Positions 25,791 through 35,088 of a stretch of 64,000 bases of DNA are shown here, piece by piece; the first letter of the stretch is position 1; each line of letters starts with the position of its first letter. Where the stretch lies: positions 7,650 through 71,649 of the forward strand of contig JBBILO010000004.1 in the NCBI GenBank assembly GCA_037444855.1, written 5' to 3'. The notes under the pieces were generated by a model. The model was not told the DNA's origin. It ran no database searches and saw only the letters and a program-made list of their open reading frames with translations. The translations under genes were made by a program, and so were the position numbers. This DNA comes from JBBILO01 sp037444855. Its GTDB lineage: Bacteria; Patescibacteriota; Microgenomatia; UBA1406; GWC2-37-13.

Positions 25791-26478
25791 TTCTATCTAT
25801 CATAATTTCTTTTTTAATTAAAATCAAGTAGTTGTCTAGTGCTAGTTGGGGATTGATATTATTATTTTCAATTAAATTGATAAGATTGAGTCCTTCTTTA
25901 ATAATTTCTGAGAGTAATGAGTAATCTCTATTGTTTTTTTGTTTGATTTTAAAAAAAAATTTCCTTGTTAGTTTAATTATTATTAAAAGTAAATAGATCG
26001 CTCTTTCTTTTGTGGTAACTTCAAAGAAAGAATTAGTAAAGTGAGAAGTCAAGTTTGGATCAAGCAAGATTTTTTCTACTTCTGCAACTTCTTTTTTTTG
26101 ATATTCAAAATCAGGTTGTGATTTATTTAAGTAAATAACTCTAGTTCTTGAAATAATTGTTGGTAGTAATTTATTAAGATTTCTTACTGCTAAAAGAATT
26201 AGATTATTGGTTGCTTGTTCCTCCAGGGTTTTTAATAAGGCATTTTGAGCCTCAATATTTGCTTTATCAAAATCATAAAAAATTATCAAAGAAATTTCCT
26301 TTTTCACGTATTTGAAAATTTTTGTAATTTCTCTAATTTGATCAACAGTAATCCCTTTTTCTTTAAGTGGTTCGATTTTAGTAATATTAAAGAAATTAAT
26401 ATGAAATTTTTTTATTTCTTGATTGATATATTGATCAAGAGTAATTCTATTCTTAAAAATAATTAACTGCGGAATCAT
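25765..26478 (-). CDS. holB: DNA polymerase III delta'-like clamp loader subunit
   Basis: 237 aa from the ATG at 26476-26478. The segment 'KANIEAQNALLKTLEEQATNNLILLAV' and 'LLPTIISRTRVIYL' match the AAA+ clamp-loader signature (EAQNALLKTLEEP, SRC/T). The Walker A part is missing, as expected for the non-ATPase delta' subunit. It is the promoter-proximal gene of the pilus operon and overlaps the first pseudopilin by 26 bases, so replication and pilus genes share a transcript. Confidence 0.85.
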   Translation of the reverse strand: MIPQLIIFKNRITLDQYINQEIKKFHINFFNITKIEPLKEKGITVDQIREITKIFKYVKKEISLIIFYDFDKANIEAQNALLKTLEEQATNNLILLAVRNLNKLLPTIISRTRVIYLNKSQPDFEYQKKEVAEVEKILLDPNLTSHFTNSFFEVTTKERAIYLLLIIIKLTRKFFFKIKQKNNRDYSLLSEIIKEGLNLINLIENNNINPQLALDNYLILIKKEIMIDRNAKNNESF

Positions 26479-26484
26479 TCTAAA

Positions 26485-26519
26485 ATTATATTGCATTTTT
26501 ACGAGACTCAACATATATT
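26485..26519. promoter_or_regulatory. Divergent -10 boxes between holB and pilB
   Basis: Minus-strand TATAAT (26485-26490) ends 6 bases before the holB ATG. Plus-strand TATATT (26514-26519) ends 6 bases before the pilB ATG. Only 47 bases separate the two genes, so both halves of the pilus system appear to start from leaderless promoters in this gap. Confidence 0.68.
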
Positions 26520-26525
26520 TTATTT

Positions 26526-28232
26526 ATGTTTAATATCGTACCACAAGCATTGCTTAATTATCTTGTTGAGAGAAAATTCATTTCCAAAGCTCAAGCTAAC
26601 TTTTATGAAGTCGACTCTCTTAATACAAACGAACCAATAGTTTTATATCTGTTAAAGAAAGAAGTTGTTAGCAAACAAGTTTTATTAGATGCTATTAGTC
26701 AAATTTCAAAAATTTCAACAGTTGATATCCTTAATATACCTATCGATCCAGAATCTTTGAGTTTAATTCCCATCTCTCTTGCCCGTAAATATTCAATTTT
26801 TCCCTTTCAATTAAAAAAAGACACCAACGAGCTGTATATCGCCACCAGTGATCCATACGATCTTCATTTAAAAAATTTTTTAGAAAATAAGTCTGGTAAA
26901 AAAGTTATTTTCTTTTTTGCTTTTTTAGATGACATTGTGAAAGCTATTGAAAATAATTATATCCAATCAATCTCTAATGAAGTGATTGAAGCCTTGTCAG
27001 AGTCGTCAAACATTAAAAAGAAATCTCCATCTCCTGAAATGGCTGTAGTCAAAGAGGCACCGATAACGAAAATAGTAAATATTATCCTAGATTTTTCTAT
27101 AAAAAGCCGAAGTTCTGATATTCATATCGAACCATCAGCTTATCGAACGAGAGTAAGATATCGAATCGATGGAATTCTTCATGAAAAATTGAGTTTGCCC
27201 AGAGAAATTCATGAGGCGCTCGTTTCAAGAATTAAAATTCTTTCCGGCATGAAGATTGATGAAAAAAGAATTTCCCAAGATGGTCGGTTTAGCTATCGAT
27301 TTGGGGATGAAGAGATAGATTTGCGTGTTTCCACATTACCTACTGTTCATGGTGAAAAAATTGTTATGAGACTTTTAAAAAAGACAGGTGGTTTACCTTC
27401 GCTCTACGATCTAGGTTTGAGAGGAAGTCAGTTAAAAGATTTGGAAGAAGCGATTACAAAACCCTATGGTATTATTTTAGTCACCGGTCCAACTGGTTCT
27501 GGAAAGACAACTACCCTTTACTCCGTTTTATCAAAATTAAATAAACCTGGAGTTAATATTGTTACCCTTGAAGATCCGGTTGAGTATCAGATAGAAGGAA
27601 TAAATCAGGTCCAAATCAACCCGCAAGCGGGATTAACTTTTGCCAATGGTTTAAGAGCATTTTTACGTCAGGATCCAAATATTATTCTTGTGGGAGAAAT
27701 ACGAGATAGAGAAACGACTCAGCTTGCTATCCAAGCAGCGTTGACCGGCCATTTAGTTTTTTCAACTCTTCATACTAACAATGCTTCAACAGCAATTCCT
27801 AGATTAATAGATCTTGGTGCGGAGCCTTTTTTGATTTCCTCAGTCCTCACTGCCAGTATTGCTCAAAGGATCGTTAGAAGAGTTTGTTCTCATTGCAAGA
27901 TCAGTTTTCTCCCTGAATCAGAAGTGATAGAAAATATTAAAAAAATTCTTGGACCATTAATTTCTCAAGAGAAAGAGAGACAACTAAAATTGTACCGTGG
28001 AACTGGTTGTAGTGAGTGTAATAATACTGGTTATTTAGGTCGAATTGGAATTTTTGAAGTCTTGAAAATTACGCCTAAAATTAATAAATTAATTACTAAA
28101 CAGGTGCCAGCGGCTGAAATTGAAAAACAAGCAATAGAAGAAGGATTTATCACCATGCTTCAAGATGGCTATTTAAAAGTTTTAGATGGCATAACTACAA
28201 TTGAGGAAGTTTTAAGAGTGGCTGAAATTTAA
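26526..28232 (+). CDS. pilB: Type IV pilus extension ATPase PilB (GspE family)
   Basis: 568 aa hexameric motor. It has an N-terminal MshEN-like domain (1-150), then 'SRSSDIHIEPS', Walker A GPTGSGKT (321-328), the Asp box 'LEDPVEY', Walker B 'NIILVGEIRD', the His box 'TGHLVFSTLHT', and the zinc tetracysteine (CSHC near 456, CSEC near 493). All catalytic features are intact. First gene of pilB-pilT-pilC, divergent from holB and the pseudopilins. Confidence 0.96.
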   Translation: MFNIVPQALLNYLVERKFISKAQANFYEVDSLNTNEPIVLYLLKKEVVSKQVLLDAISQISKISTVDILNIPIDPESLSLIPISLARKYSIFPFQLKKDTNELYIATSDPYDLHLKNFLENKSGKKVIFFFAFLDDIVKAIENNYIQSISNEVIEALSESSNIKKKSPSPEMAVVKEAPITKIVNIILDFSIKSRSSDIHIEPSAYRTRVRYRIDGILHEKLSLPREIHEALVSRIKILSGMKIDEKRISQDGRFSYRFGDEEIDLRVSTLPTVHGEKIVMRLLKKTGGLPSLYDLGLRGSQLKDLEEAITKPYGIILVTGPTGSGKTTTLYSVLSKLNKPGVNIVTLEDPVEYQIEGINQVQINPQAGLTFANGLRAFLRQDPNIILVGEIRDRETTQLAIQAALTGHLVFSTLHTNNASTAIPRLIDLGAEPFLISSVLTASIAQRIVRRVCSHCKISFLPESEVIENIKKILGPLISQEKERQLKLYRGTGCSECNNTGYLGRIGIFEVLKITPKINKLITKQVPAAEIEKQAIEEGFITMLQDGYLKVLDGITTIEEVLRVAEI

Positions 28233-28243
28233 GATTAATTACT

Positions 28244-29296
28244 ATGACAATTTTTGATCTTTTTGATGAGGTGATTGCGAGAAATGCTTCTGATCTTCAT
28301 CTGATTTATGATTATCATCCAACTGTGAGAATTAATAACCAGTTATTTTCCTTATCACAATATTCTAGGCTAAACGAAGAAACTTTAAAAAATTTAATTT
28401 TATCCATTTTAACTCCTGAGCAAAAAGAAAATCTATTCCTCAATAAAGATATTGATTTTGCTTACGAGTATCAGGGATATCGATTCAGAACTAATATTTA
28501 TTTTAGTCGTGAAAAGATAGCAGCTGCTTTTCGCTTGATAAATAAAACGATTGGTGATTTAAAAGATCTCAATCTTCCTGAACATCTAAAATCAGTTACT
28601 AATTTTAATCAAGGATTAATTATCGTAACTGGTCCAACCGGGGAAGGCAAATCAACGACCATCGCCGCTCTTATTAATTTAATTAATCTTAATCAGTTTA
28701 AACATATAATTACGATTGAAGATCCGATCGAGTATTTATTTCCTAAGGGAAAGTCTATTATCTCTCAGCGTGAAGTCCATCAAGATACTTTATCATGGCG
28801 GGCAGCTTTACGATCAGCCCTTCGTGAGGATCCCGATGTTGTTCTTATTGGAGAGATGAGAGATTACGAAACGATCCAAGCGGTGTTGACAATAGCTGAA
28901 ACAGGTCACTTAGTTTTTTCCTCTCTTCATACTGGATCAGCGCCTGAAGCGATCAATCGGATTATCGATGTTTTTCCTTCACATCAGCAAAATCAAGCGA
29001 AAACTCAACTAGCTATGGTTTTGCGGACAATCATTGCTCAGCGATTAATTCCTGTTTTTGATAGTTCTTATCGAATCCCTGCATTAGAAATTCTCCATAA
29101 TAATCCTTCCGTCGCCTCAATCATTAGAGAAGGAAAAACACATCTTTTAGATAATGTTTTGGAAACATCTGAGGCTTCTGGGATGATTATTTTTGAAAAA
29201 TACCTCTTAAGACTCTATAATGAAGGGTTGATCACCAAAGAAAATGCATATCTTTATGCCATTAGACCTGACGAAGTGAAAAAATTTATTAAATAA
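28244..29296 (+). CDS. pilT: Type IV pilus retraction ATPase PilT
   Basis: 350 aa. Walker A GPTGEGKS (130-137), Asp box 'IEDPIEY', Walker B 'PDVVLIGEMRD' and His box 'TGHLVFSSLHT' are all present; the C-terminus lacks the usual AIRNLIRE wording but has a comparable helix. The presence of both PilB and PilT implies dynamic, retractable pili. 11 bases after pilB, 3 before pilC. Confidence 0.95.
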   Translation: MTIFDLFDEVIARNASDLHLIYDYHPTVRINNQLFSLSQYSRLNEETLKNLILSILTPEQKENLFLNKDIDFAYEYQGYRFRTNIYFSREKIAAAFRLINKTIGDLKDLNLPEHLKSVTNFNQGLIIVTGPTGEGKSTTIAALINLINLNQFKHIITIEDPIEYLFPKGKSIISQREVHQDTLSWRAALRSALREDPDVVLIGEMRDYETIQAVLTIAETGHLVFSSLHTGSAPEAINRIIDVFPSHQQNQAKTQLAMVLRTIIAQRLIPVFDSSYRIPALEILHNNPSVASIIREGKTHLLDNVLETSEASGMIIFEKYLLRLYNEGLITKENAYLYAIRPDEVKKFIK

Positions 29297-29299
29297 AAG

Positions 29300-30502
29300 A
29301 TGAAATATCAAGTTAAAATCTCCAAAGACAGTAAAATTTTTACTCGAGTGATCGAATCGGAAAACGAAAAAACATTGATTAATTTTTTAAAAAATCAAGG
29401 TTATTTTATCATTGATATTAAATCGATAGACTTAAATAAAATTCCATTGTTTGCTAATTTCTTTGATAGAGTGACGTTTGACGATATCGTTAATTTTACT
29501 CGGCAATTGGCAATGATGCTTAATGCTGGGTTAACATTGATCGATGCTCTTAATATTTTAAAACAGCAAACTGTTAAAAAGAGTTATTTTAATTTACTTG
29601 AAGATATAGATAAAGAAATTAGAAGTGGAAATAGTTTCTATAACGCCTTAAAAAAACACAAAAATTATTTTTCTAACTTATATATTGCCTTAGTAAGATC
29701 CGGCGAAGCTTCAGGCAAGCTCAATGAGATTTTGCTTAAATTGGCAGATACCCTTGAAGGAGAAAAAGAATTCAAGAGCAAAATTAGTTCAGCTCTTATC
29801 TATCCAATTATTATTATCGTGGCGATGTTTGGGGTAATGTTTATCATGGTTGCTTTTGTTATTCCAAAGTTGCTAGGACTCTATAAAGATTTTAATATTG
29901 ACCTTCCTTTTACAACGAAAATTCTTATTTTTATTTCTAACGTAACGGTTAAAATGTGGCCATTCATTTTAACAGTGATCTTTGGTTTACTCATTATTGG
30001 CCAGAGATTACTTAAAATTGAGCCAATACGCTATAAAATTGATGAAAAAATTTTAAAAGTACCAGTTTTTGGTCAGATTATTCAAAAAGCGGCTTTGGTT
30101 AATACGACAAGAACTTTATCAATCTTAATTAAAAGTGGTATTTCTATTTTGGATGGATTACAAATTGTTACTGATATTGTTGACAATCTTGTTTATAAAA
30201 AAGCATTTCTACGAATTTATAAGGAGGTAGAAAAAGGAATCACTCTAGGCAACGCTTTAAGTAATGCTGGTATCTTTCCTCCAATATTGATTCAAATGAC
30301 AACAGTTGGTGAGGAAACCGGCCATTTAGATGAGACCTACGAAAAAATCTCTAGATATTTTGAGATGGAGTCTGAACTGGCATTAAAATCAGCCACCGCC
30401 CTGATTGAACCGGCGATTTTGGTGTTTCTTGGCATTGGAGTGGGCTTCTTAGTGATTTCAGTCATTACCCCAATTTATAATTTAACAACCTCCTTTAAAT
30501 AA
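29300..30502 (+). CDS. pilC: Type IV pilus platform protein PilC (GspF family)
   Basis: 400 aa inner-membrane platform that couples the ATPases to pilin insertion. Two T2SF domains are seen, with 'FTRQLAMMLNAGLTLIDALNIL' and 'TRTLSILIKSGISILDGLQIV'. Membrane helices lie near 165-190, 215-235 and 370-395. Last in the pilB-pilT-pilC operon. The 61 bases to the convergent gene at 30564 show no clear hairpin terminator. Confidence 0.95.
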   Translation: MKYQVKISKDSKIFTRVIESENEKTLINFLKNQGYFIIDIKSIDLNKIPLFANFFDRVTFDDIVNFTRQLAMMLNAGLTLIDALNILKQQTVKKSYFNLLEDIDKEIRSGNSFYNALKKHKNYFSNLYIALVRSGEASGKLNEILLKLADTLEGEKEFKSKISSALIYPIIIIVAMFGVMFIMVAFVIPKLLGLYKDFNIDLPFTTKILIFISNVTVKMWPFILTVIFGLLIIGQRLLKIEPIRYKIDEKILKVPVFGQIIQKAALVNTTRTLSILIKSGISILDGLQIVTDIVDNLVYKKAFLRIYKEVEKGITLGNALSNAGIFPPILIQMTTVGEETGHLDETYEKISRYFEMESELALKSATALIEPAILVFLGIGVGFLVISVITPIYNLTTSFK

Positions 30503-30563
30503 TCTTAAATAAAATTCGCACGAGGACTGGCTAAAAGTTGATTATTTTATGCTAATATTTTTT

Positions 30564-32279
30564 TTATAATTTTTTGTCGACTTTTTTGTAAATTCTGATT
30601 ACCGGATGGTCAAAAACCGTCCAAGTCTCCTCGGCTTCTTCATCAGGAAACTCCAGAAGTTTTTTTCCTAATAACTCGATTTTTGGAAAATTTGAAAAAG
30701 TTTTAATTAATTGGTATTGGCTTGAAAAAAGAAGATTCTGATAATAATTTTGTAAAAGAGGGTATTTTTTTAATATTTCTTTACACCTATTTTTATCGTA
30801 GCTGATGTCATTGGCATTAAAAATGCACGTATAATTATAGATTAATCTTCTTGAAGGGATAATGATATAATCTGCTTTTTTGAGATATTGTTCCAGGTCT
30901 ACCTGAAGCAAACGATCATTATCAAGATCATAAAAATTAAATGCAACATAATCGAATTTTTTTCCATTAGTTTCATCGATTGTAAAGGGAACATCGACAA
31001 CGTTAGCGGTTTCTGATAAAATAAAAGCATTATTTTCTAAGTGTTGAAAAATCCATTTAGAAGCTGTAATTCTTATATCCTCATTTTGATAAATTGAAAA
31101 AAATGTTATCCCGGGGAGAATTGAAACAAACAATAGTAAAAGGTATAAAAAATTAGATTTTATTTTCATCAAAAAAATTACCGAGAAAACTAACATTAAA
31201 GGAAAAATTGGTGCAAGAAAACGGGACCATTTTACATAAAGAAAAGCATTAATCAAAAAATAAGAAATGATACTCATCTTAAGAATTAGATTTTTCTTAT
31301 CTTTCCATGAGGTAAGAATAAATCCCAGCAAAAACAAGATAAATAACGGCCAACCAAGTGAATATGGAAAAATTTTAAAAAATTGGAACATTATAGGGAT
31401 ACTCTTTTCAAATTGATAAGTATAAAAGACTTTTATTCTCCCAGTCGCTACAGCCGTTTCATAGTTAATTGATGATAAAAATTCGGCAGAGTTTAAAAAA
31501 TTATGTGGTGAAGAAATGAAAAAAAATAATAAGGTATAAAGTAAGAAAATTAATTGGTTGACAAATCTTTCCTGCCATGTTTTTGACTTAAGAAAAAAAG
31601 TAATTAAAACAGTGATCAAGAATGTTAAACTACTAACTTTTGTTCCAAGAGACAAGCCTGACAACAATCCAAGAAAAAAGACATTTTTTCTGCTTAAGGG
31701 GCGATCTAACATCATTTTAAGACATAAATAGACGATGCCTGTATAAAAAAACATCAAAAGAGACTCGGTAGTGCCAAAGTGAGCGTATTGGATAAAAAAA
31801 GGGACAAAAATAAAAACAGACAAACTTAAAAGAAAACGCCAACTTTTTTCAGGATAAATCAATCTAAAAATATGCAGTAGGAGATAAAAATTTAAAATAC
31901 TAGCCAACAAAGAGGTAATTCTTAGAGAAAGGACAGCCTCGGGGTAAGTAATTATTAAATCGGGATATTTTTTTATAAAGTGAATTAAATTTAGCCATAT
32001 CAAGCTTAAATAAAGAGGTAATTGTCCGTAGGCATAAAAATGAGGTTGATAACAATTTTTCAACCAGAGGAAAAAATGATTGAAATTTAAGCCTGATGAT
32101 AAATCATAAGGTGGACAGCGAAGATTTTGAAGGGCAACAGCCATATTTCTTTCATCCGGATGCATTGGCAGTGGTAGTCCCCAACTAATATTAGTAATTC
32201 TTGTTAAAATAAGACTGCTAAGAAGAAAAACCCAACAGATAAAAGATATTAATCTCTTGATTTTTTTGAATTTTTTCAT
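30564..32279 (-). CDS. GT-C family membrane glycosyltransferase-like protein (PMT-like)
   Basis: 571 aa with ten or more membrane segments. The first loop contains 'LPMHPDERNMA', an acidic DE motif as in GT39-type protein mannosyltransferases, and a soluble C-terminal part follows. Likely uses a polyprenyl-phosphate sugar to glycosylate surface material; acceptor unknown. It sits directly next to the pilus operon, so pilin glycosylation is one possible role (inference from position only). Confidence 0.7.
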   Translation of the reverse strand: MKKFKKIKRLISFICWVFLLSSLILTRITNISWGLPLPMHPDERNMAVALQNLRCPPYDLSSGLNFNHFFLWLKNCYQPHFYAYGQLPLYLSLIWLNLIHFIKKYPDLIITYPEAVLSLRITSLLASILNFYLLLHIFRLIYPEKSWRFLLSLSVFIFVPFFIQYAHFGTTESLLMFFYTGIVYLCLKMMLDRPLSRKNVFFLGLLSGLSLGTKVSSLTFLITVLITFFLKSKTWQERFVNQLIFLLYTLLFFFISSPHNFLNSAEFLSSINYETAVATGRIKVFYTYQFEKSIPIMFQFFKIFPYSLGWPLFILFLLGFILTSWKDKKNLILKMSIISYFLINAFLYVKWSRFLAPIFPLMLVFSVIFLMKIKSNFLYLLLLFVSILPGITFFSIYQNEDIRITASKWIFQHLENNAFILSETANVVDVPFTIDETNGKKFDYVAFNFYDLDNDRLLQVDLEQYLKKADYIIIPSRRLIYNYTCIFNANDISYDKNRCKEILKKYPLLQNYYQNLLFSSQYQLIKTFSNFPKIELLGKKLLEFPDEEAEETWTVFDHPVIRIYKKVDKKL

Positions 32280-32342
32280 ATAATAATAATAAATTATAAG
32301 AGTTTTATATTTACTTTATATTTTATTGATATTTTAAAATTA

Positions 32343-32609
32343 ATGAACACATACGAGTTAGTTCTTCTTCTTAGAAATAAAGAAGAAATCAATCAAATCA
32401 AAGATTTTCTAAATAAAAATAAAATTACTCTCAATAAAGTTGATGAATGGGGTGAAAAAGTTCTAGCATACAAAATTAAATCATTGAAAAAAGCATTTTA
32501 CTATCTTCTTGATATTTCAATTGAAAATAAAAATACTTTAAACCTTAGGAAATGGTTAAACTATAATGATAAAGTTATTCGTTATTTATTATTAGTTAAA
32601 AAAAGGTAA
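32343..32609 (+). CDS. rpsF: Ribosomal protein S6 (bS6)
   Basis: 88 aa: 'MNTYELVLLLRNKEEINQI', 'VDEWGEKVLAYKIKSLKKAFYYLLDI' and 'NDKVIRYLLLVKK' are typical of S6. It heads rpsF-ssb-rpsR, an almost universal bacterial cluster. No ribosome binding site; AT-rich upstream region with a GATATTTT stretch that could be a -10 box. Confidence 0.94.
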   Translation: MNTYELVLLLRNKEEINQIKDFLNKNKITLNKVDEWGEKVLAYKIKSLKKAFYYLLDISIENKNTLNLRKWLNYNDKVIRYLLLVKKR

Positions 32610-32611
32610 TT

Positions 32612-33124
32612 ATGGCTAATCGATGTGTCAACAAAGTGATTTTAATTGGTAATTTAACTCGTGATCCTGAATTGCGATTTACCCCGGAAGGAGTGCCGGT
32701 TTGTACCTTTGGAGTTGCCACCAACCGGAGTTGGTTAACCAGTGATGGACAAAAAAAAGAAGAAGTCCAATATCATCGTATTGTTGCCTGGCAAAAGCTG
32801 GCTGAGCTATGCGCCAAACTTCTTACTAAGGGAAAAAAAGTTTATTTGGAAGGAAGGATTACCTACAGGACTTTTACGGGAAAGGATAATCAAGAGAGAA
32901 TGGTTGCCGAAATCGTTCTTGAAGACTTTGTTAGTTGTGACAATCGAAATAAGAAGGGAGAGATGGCGATAGAAAATGAGACGAGTGAAAAATCAACGAT
33001 AAATACGCAAGGTAATGAAAATAAAGAGAAAGAAAAAGATTCACCAGATCAATCTGAACCAAATTTAAGCACTGAATCTTTGACTAATCAAGAAGATGTT
33101 AACCCTGAAGATATACCATTTTGA
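32612..33124 (+). CDS. ssb: Single-stranded DNA-binding protein
   Basis: 170 aa. The OB fold starts 'VNKVILIGNLTRDPELRFTPEG', with 'WQKLAELCAKLLTKGKKVYLEGRI'. A long acidic, disordered linker follows and the protein ends in PEDIPF, the interaction tip for repair and replication partners. It ends in TGA. Located 2 bases after rpsF. Confidence 0.96.
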   Translation: MANRCVNKVILIGNLTRDPELRFTPEGVPVCTFGVATNRSWLTSDGQKKEEVQYHRIVAWQKLAELCAKLLTKGKKVYLEGRITYRTFTGKDNQERMVAEIVLEDFVSCDNRNKKGEMAIENETSEKSTINTQGNENKEKEKDSPDQSEPNLSTESLTNQEDVNPEDIPF

Positions 33125-33148
33125 TCATTTTTAACTTGAAATTAAAAT

Positions 33149-33367
33149 ATGGATTGTTTTTTTTGCAAATTTAAAATTAATCCTAGTTTTAAAGAAATTG
33201 ATAACTTGACTAAATTTTTATCCCCAAGAGGAAAAATTCTTGGTCGAAAAAAATCTGGACTGTGCGCTAAACATCAGCGAAGTTTATCGAAGCAAGTAAA
33301 ATACGCTAGATTTTTAGCATTGATTCCTTATGTGTCTTATCATTCGCTAAAGATTAAAGAGTCTTAA
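33149..33367 (+). CDS. rpsR: Ribosomal protein S18 (bS18)
   Basis: 72 aa. 'LTKFLSPRGKILGRKKSGLCAKHQRSLSKQVKYARFLALIPY' is the S18 core that contacts S6 and 16S rRNA. It begins with CFFC and has a later CAKH, so it is a zinc-binding (C+) form. L9 (rplI), which often follows rpsR, is absent; loss of L9 is reported for some CPR lineages, including Microgenomates. Confidence 0.93.
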   Translation: MDCFFCKFKINPSFKEIDNLTKFLSPRGKILGRKKSGLCAKHQRSLSKQVKYARFLALIPYVSYHSLKIKES

Positions 33368-33368
33368 A

Positions 33369-33917
33369 TTGATAATGATTTTTTTATCTTTAACAATACT
33401 AATTTTATCTCTATCCTTTTTAATATTATTTAATTTTTACTTGATTTCTTTACTGATTTCAACCTTTTATGGCGCTCCTTTTGTTCCAACAGATAAAAAA
33501 AAGATTAAGAGTATTTTAGAGAAAGCGAGGTTAACAAAAAATAGTTATTTTTATGAATTGGGATGTGGAGATGGAAGAATTGTCAATTTCGCTGTTAAAT
33601 ACTATCAGGTCAAAGGAATTGGGATTGAAATTAATCCATTCTTCATTGTGGTTTTAAGATTCAAGTCTTGGTTTACTAAAAAAGATAATCCTCAATATTT
33701 GTTTAAGAATTTTTTTAACGTTAATTTACAAAAAGCCGATTATATTTATTGCTTTTTGCTTCCAAAACAGCTTTTTCTTTTAAGAAAAAAGTTTGAAAGG
33801 GAACTAAAAAAGGGGACAATTATTATTTCACATGGTTTTAAAATTCCTCGCTGGAATAAAAAAATCTATGACCAGATAGTTGACCAACGCTTCTCGACAT
33901 ATTTTTATCGATTTTAA
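33369..33917 (+). CDS. Membrane-anchored SAM-dependent methyltransferase (FAM173/ATPSCKMT-like)
   Basis: 182 aa: one or two N-terminal membrane segments (2-36), then 'APFVPTDKKKIKSILEKA', motif I 'FYELGCGDGRIV' and 'GIGIEINPFFIVVLR'. This order (APFVPT before motif I) is that of the FAM173 family, whose known members methylate lysine of ATP synthase subunit c. A class I methyltransferase is secure, the substrate is not. It begins 1 base after rpsR. Confidence 0.75.
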   Translation: MIMIFLSLTILILSLSFLILFNFYLISLLISTFYGAPFVPTDKKKIKSILEKARLTKNSYFYELGCGDGRIVNFAVKYYQVKGIGIEINPFFIVVLRFKSWFTKKDNPQYLFKNFFNVNLQKADYIYCFLLPKQLFLLRKKFERELKKGTIIISHGFKIPRWNKKIYDQIVDQRFSTYFYRF

Positions 33918-33942
33918 CTTGATCTTTTTTTAAAAATTTGAT

Positions 33943-33948
33943 TAGAAT
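33943..33948 (+). promoter_or_regulatory. -10 box of the first lysozyme-like gene, 6 bases from the ATG
   Basis: TAGAAT, then AAAAGT and ATG (33955). Predicted leaderless start. Confidence 0.58.
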
Positions 33949-33954
33949 AAAAGT

Positions 33955-34548
33955 ATGAAAAAGAAATTATTTATTTTCCCCCTTTTTTTTATTGTATTGA
34001 TCATCAATTTTTATATCGTTATGATCCTTAATATTCAAAATAAAAATCAGGATATGGTTCAAAAAATATTTTACGAAATAAATCATATTAACAATCAAAA
34101 TAACTTTTCTGTGCTTCCTTCCTTGGATAAATCATCGGTTAATTTCGAAACAGAATTGGTTTTAGGCGATAGTCGGCTTGCCAACTTAAAATCATTTTTT
34201 AGAAAATATAATTCTCCACTTTATGACTATGCCGAAAAGATTATTGAGGTTTCCGATCGATATCATTTTGACTATCGATTGCTACCAGCAATCGCCATGC
34301 AAGAATCAAATTTGTGTTTAAAAATTCCTGAAAATTCTCATAATTGTTGGGGTTGGGGGATTTACGGAGACAAGGTAACAAAATTTAATTCATATGAGGA
34401 AGCGATTGAAGTTGTTGCTAAGGGAATTAAAGAAGAATACCTAGATAAGGGTTTAGTGACGGCTTCTCAGATAATGAAAAAGTATACTCCACCTTCGACT
34501 GGAAGCTGGGCAAAAGGAGTTAATTTATTTATAAGATTATTGGAATAA
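33955..34548 (+). CDS. Exported lysozyme-like protein (glucosaminidase-type fold), copy 1
   Basis: 197 aa with an N-terminal membrane anchor or signal (5-25). The domain at 85-197 has 'LLPAIAMQESNLC' with the likely catalytic Glu117, 'NCWGWGIYGDK', 'FNSYEEAIEVVAKGIKEEYLDKG' and a C-terminal 'GSWAKGV', as in GH73/endo-N-acetylglucosaminidase-like proteins. Cys121 and Cys131 could form a disulfide. It is a paralog of the gene at 35980. A role in peptidoglycan cleavage is inferred, not proven. Confidence 0.72.
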   Translation: MKKKLFIFPLFFIVLIINFYIVMILNIQNKNQDMVQKIFYEINHINNQNNFSVLPSLDKSSVNFETELVLGDSRLANLKSFFRKYNSPLYDYAEKIIEVSDRYHFDYRLLPAIAMQESNLCLKIPENSHNCWGWGIYGDKVTKFNSYEEAIEVVAKGIKEEYLDKGLVTASQIMKKYTPPSTGSWAKGVNLFIRLLE

Positions 34549-34549
34549 T

Positions 34550-35077
34550 TTACTGAACTGATCGCGCTGCTTGTAGTTCTTGAGAAAGAGAATATTGGGT
34601 TCCCATTTTCTTTGAACGGGCTAAAAACAAAGAACCTCTTTTTTTCTTTCTTGTAACTAAAGCCTCAAGCCAGGTTTTTGATTCGGTGACTCTTTTTCTT
34701 AAATTTCTTAAAATTGAAATGATGATTTCTAGGAAATTAATAGTATAAACATTGGGTTTTTCATCTGTTGTGATAAACGTTAGATTCTCAATATCCTTCA
34801 CTTCAGTTAATAAATTTTTTTGGGTCGCTTTGATCGCCTCAATCTCCTTTTTTATTACTTCTAATAACTCCTTAATTTTTCTTCTTATAACTTCTTGTTC
34901 GTAATAATGGTGGTAGTTAAAGATTGTATATTCCCTTCTTTGGGTAGTTGAAAGAGTAAAAGATTTTTCTTTGGAAGTTTGGTGCTCACCAGCAATATGC
35001 GATAATTTTACTTTCTCTAATTCGTTTAAATTTGTCTTTACTCTGTTATTTTGTTTTTGGAATTTTATTGAAAACAT
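34550..35077 (-). CDS. Conserved protein of unknown function, helical
   Basis: 175 aa, basic, no signal peptide or membrane segment. The middle (about 60-105) is a coiled coil with many Lys/Glu; the end has 'KKKRGSLFLARSKKMGTQYSLSQELQAARSVQ' style basic residues. Similar small proteins are common in Patescibacteria without a known role. It is convergent with the lysozyme-like gene (1-base gap) and lies downstream of tig. Confidence 0.6.
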   Translation of the reverse strand: MFSIKFQKQNNRVKTNLNELEKVKLSHIAGEHQTSKEKSFTLSTTQRREYTIFNYHHYYEQEVIRRKIKELLEVIKKEIEAIKATQKNLLTEVKDIENLTFITTDEKPNVYTINFLEIIISILRNLRKRVTESKTWLEALVTRKKKRGSLFLARSKKMGTQYSLSQELQAARSVQ

Positions 35078-35088
35078 AGCTTATCTTA

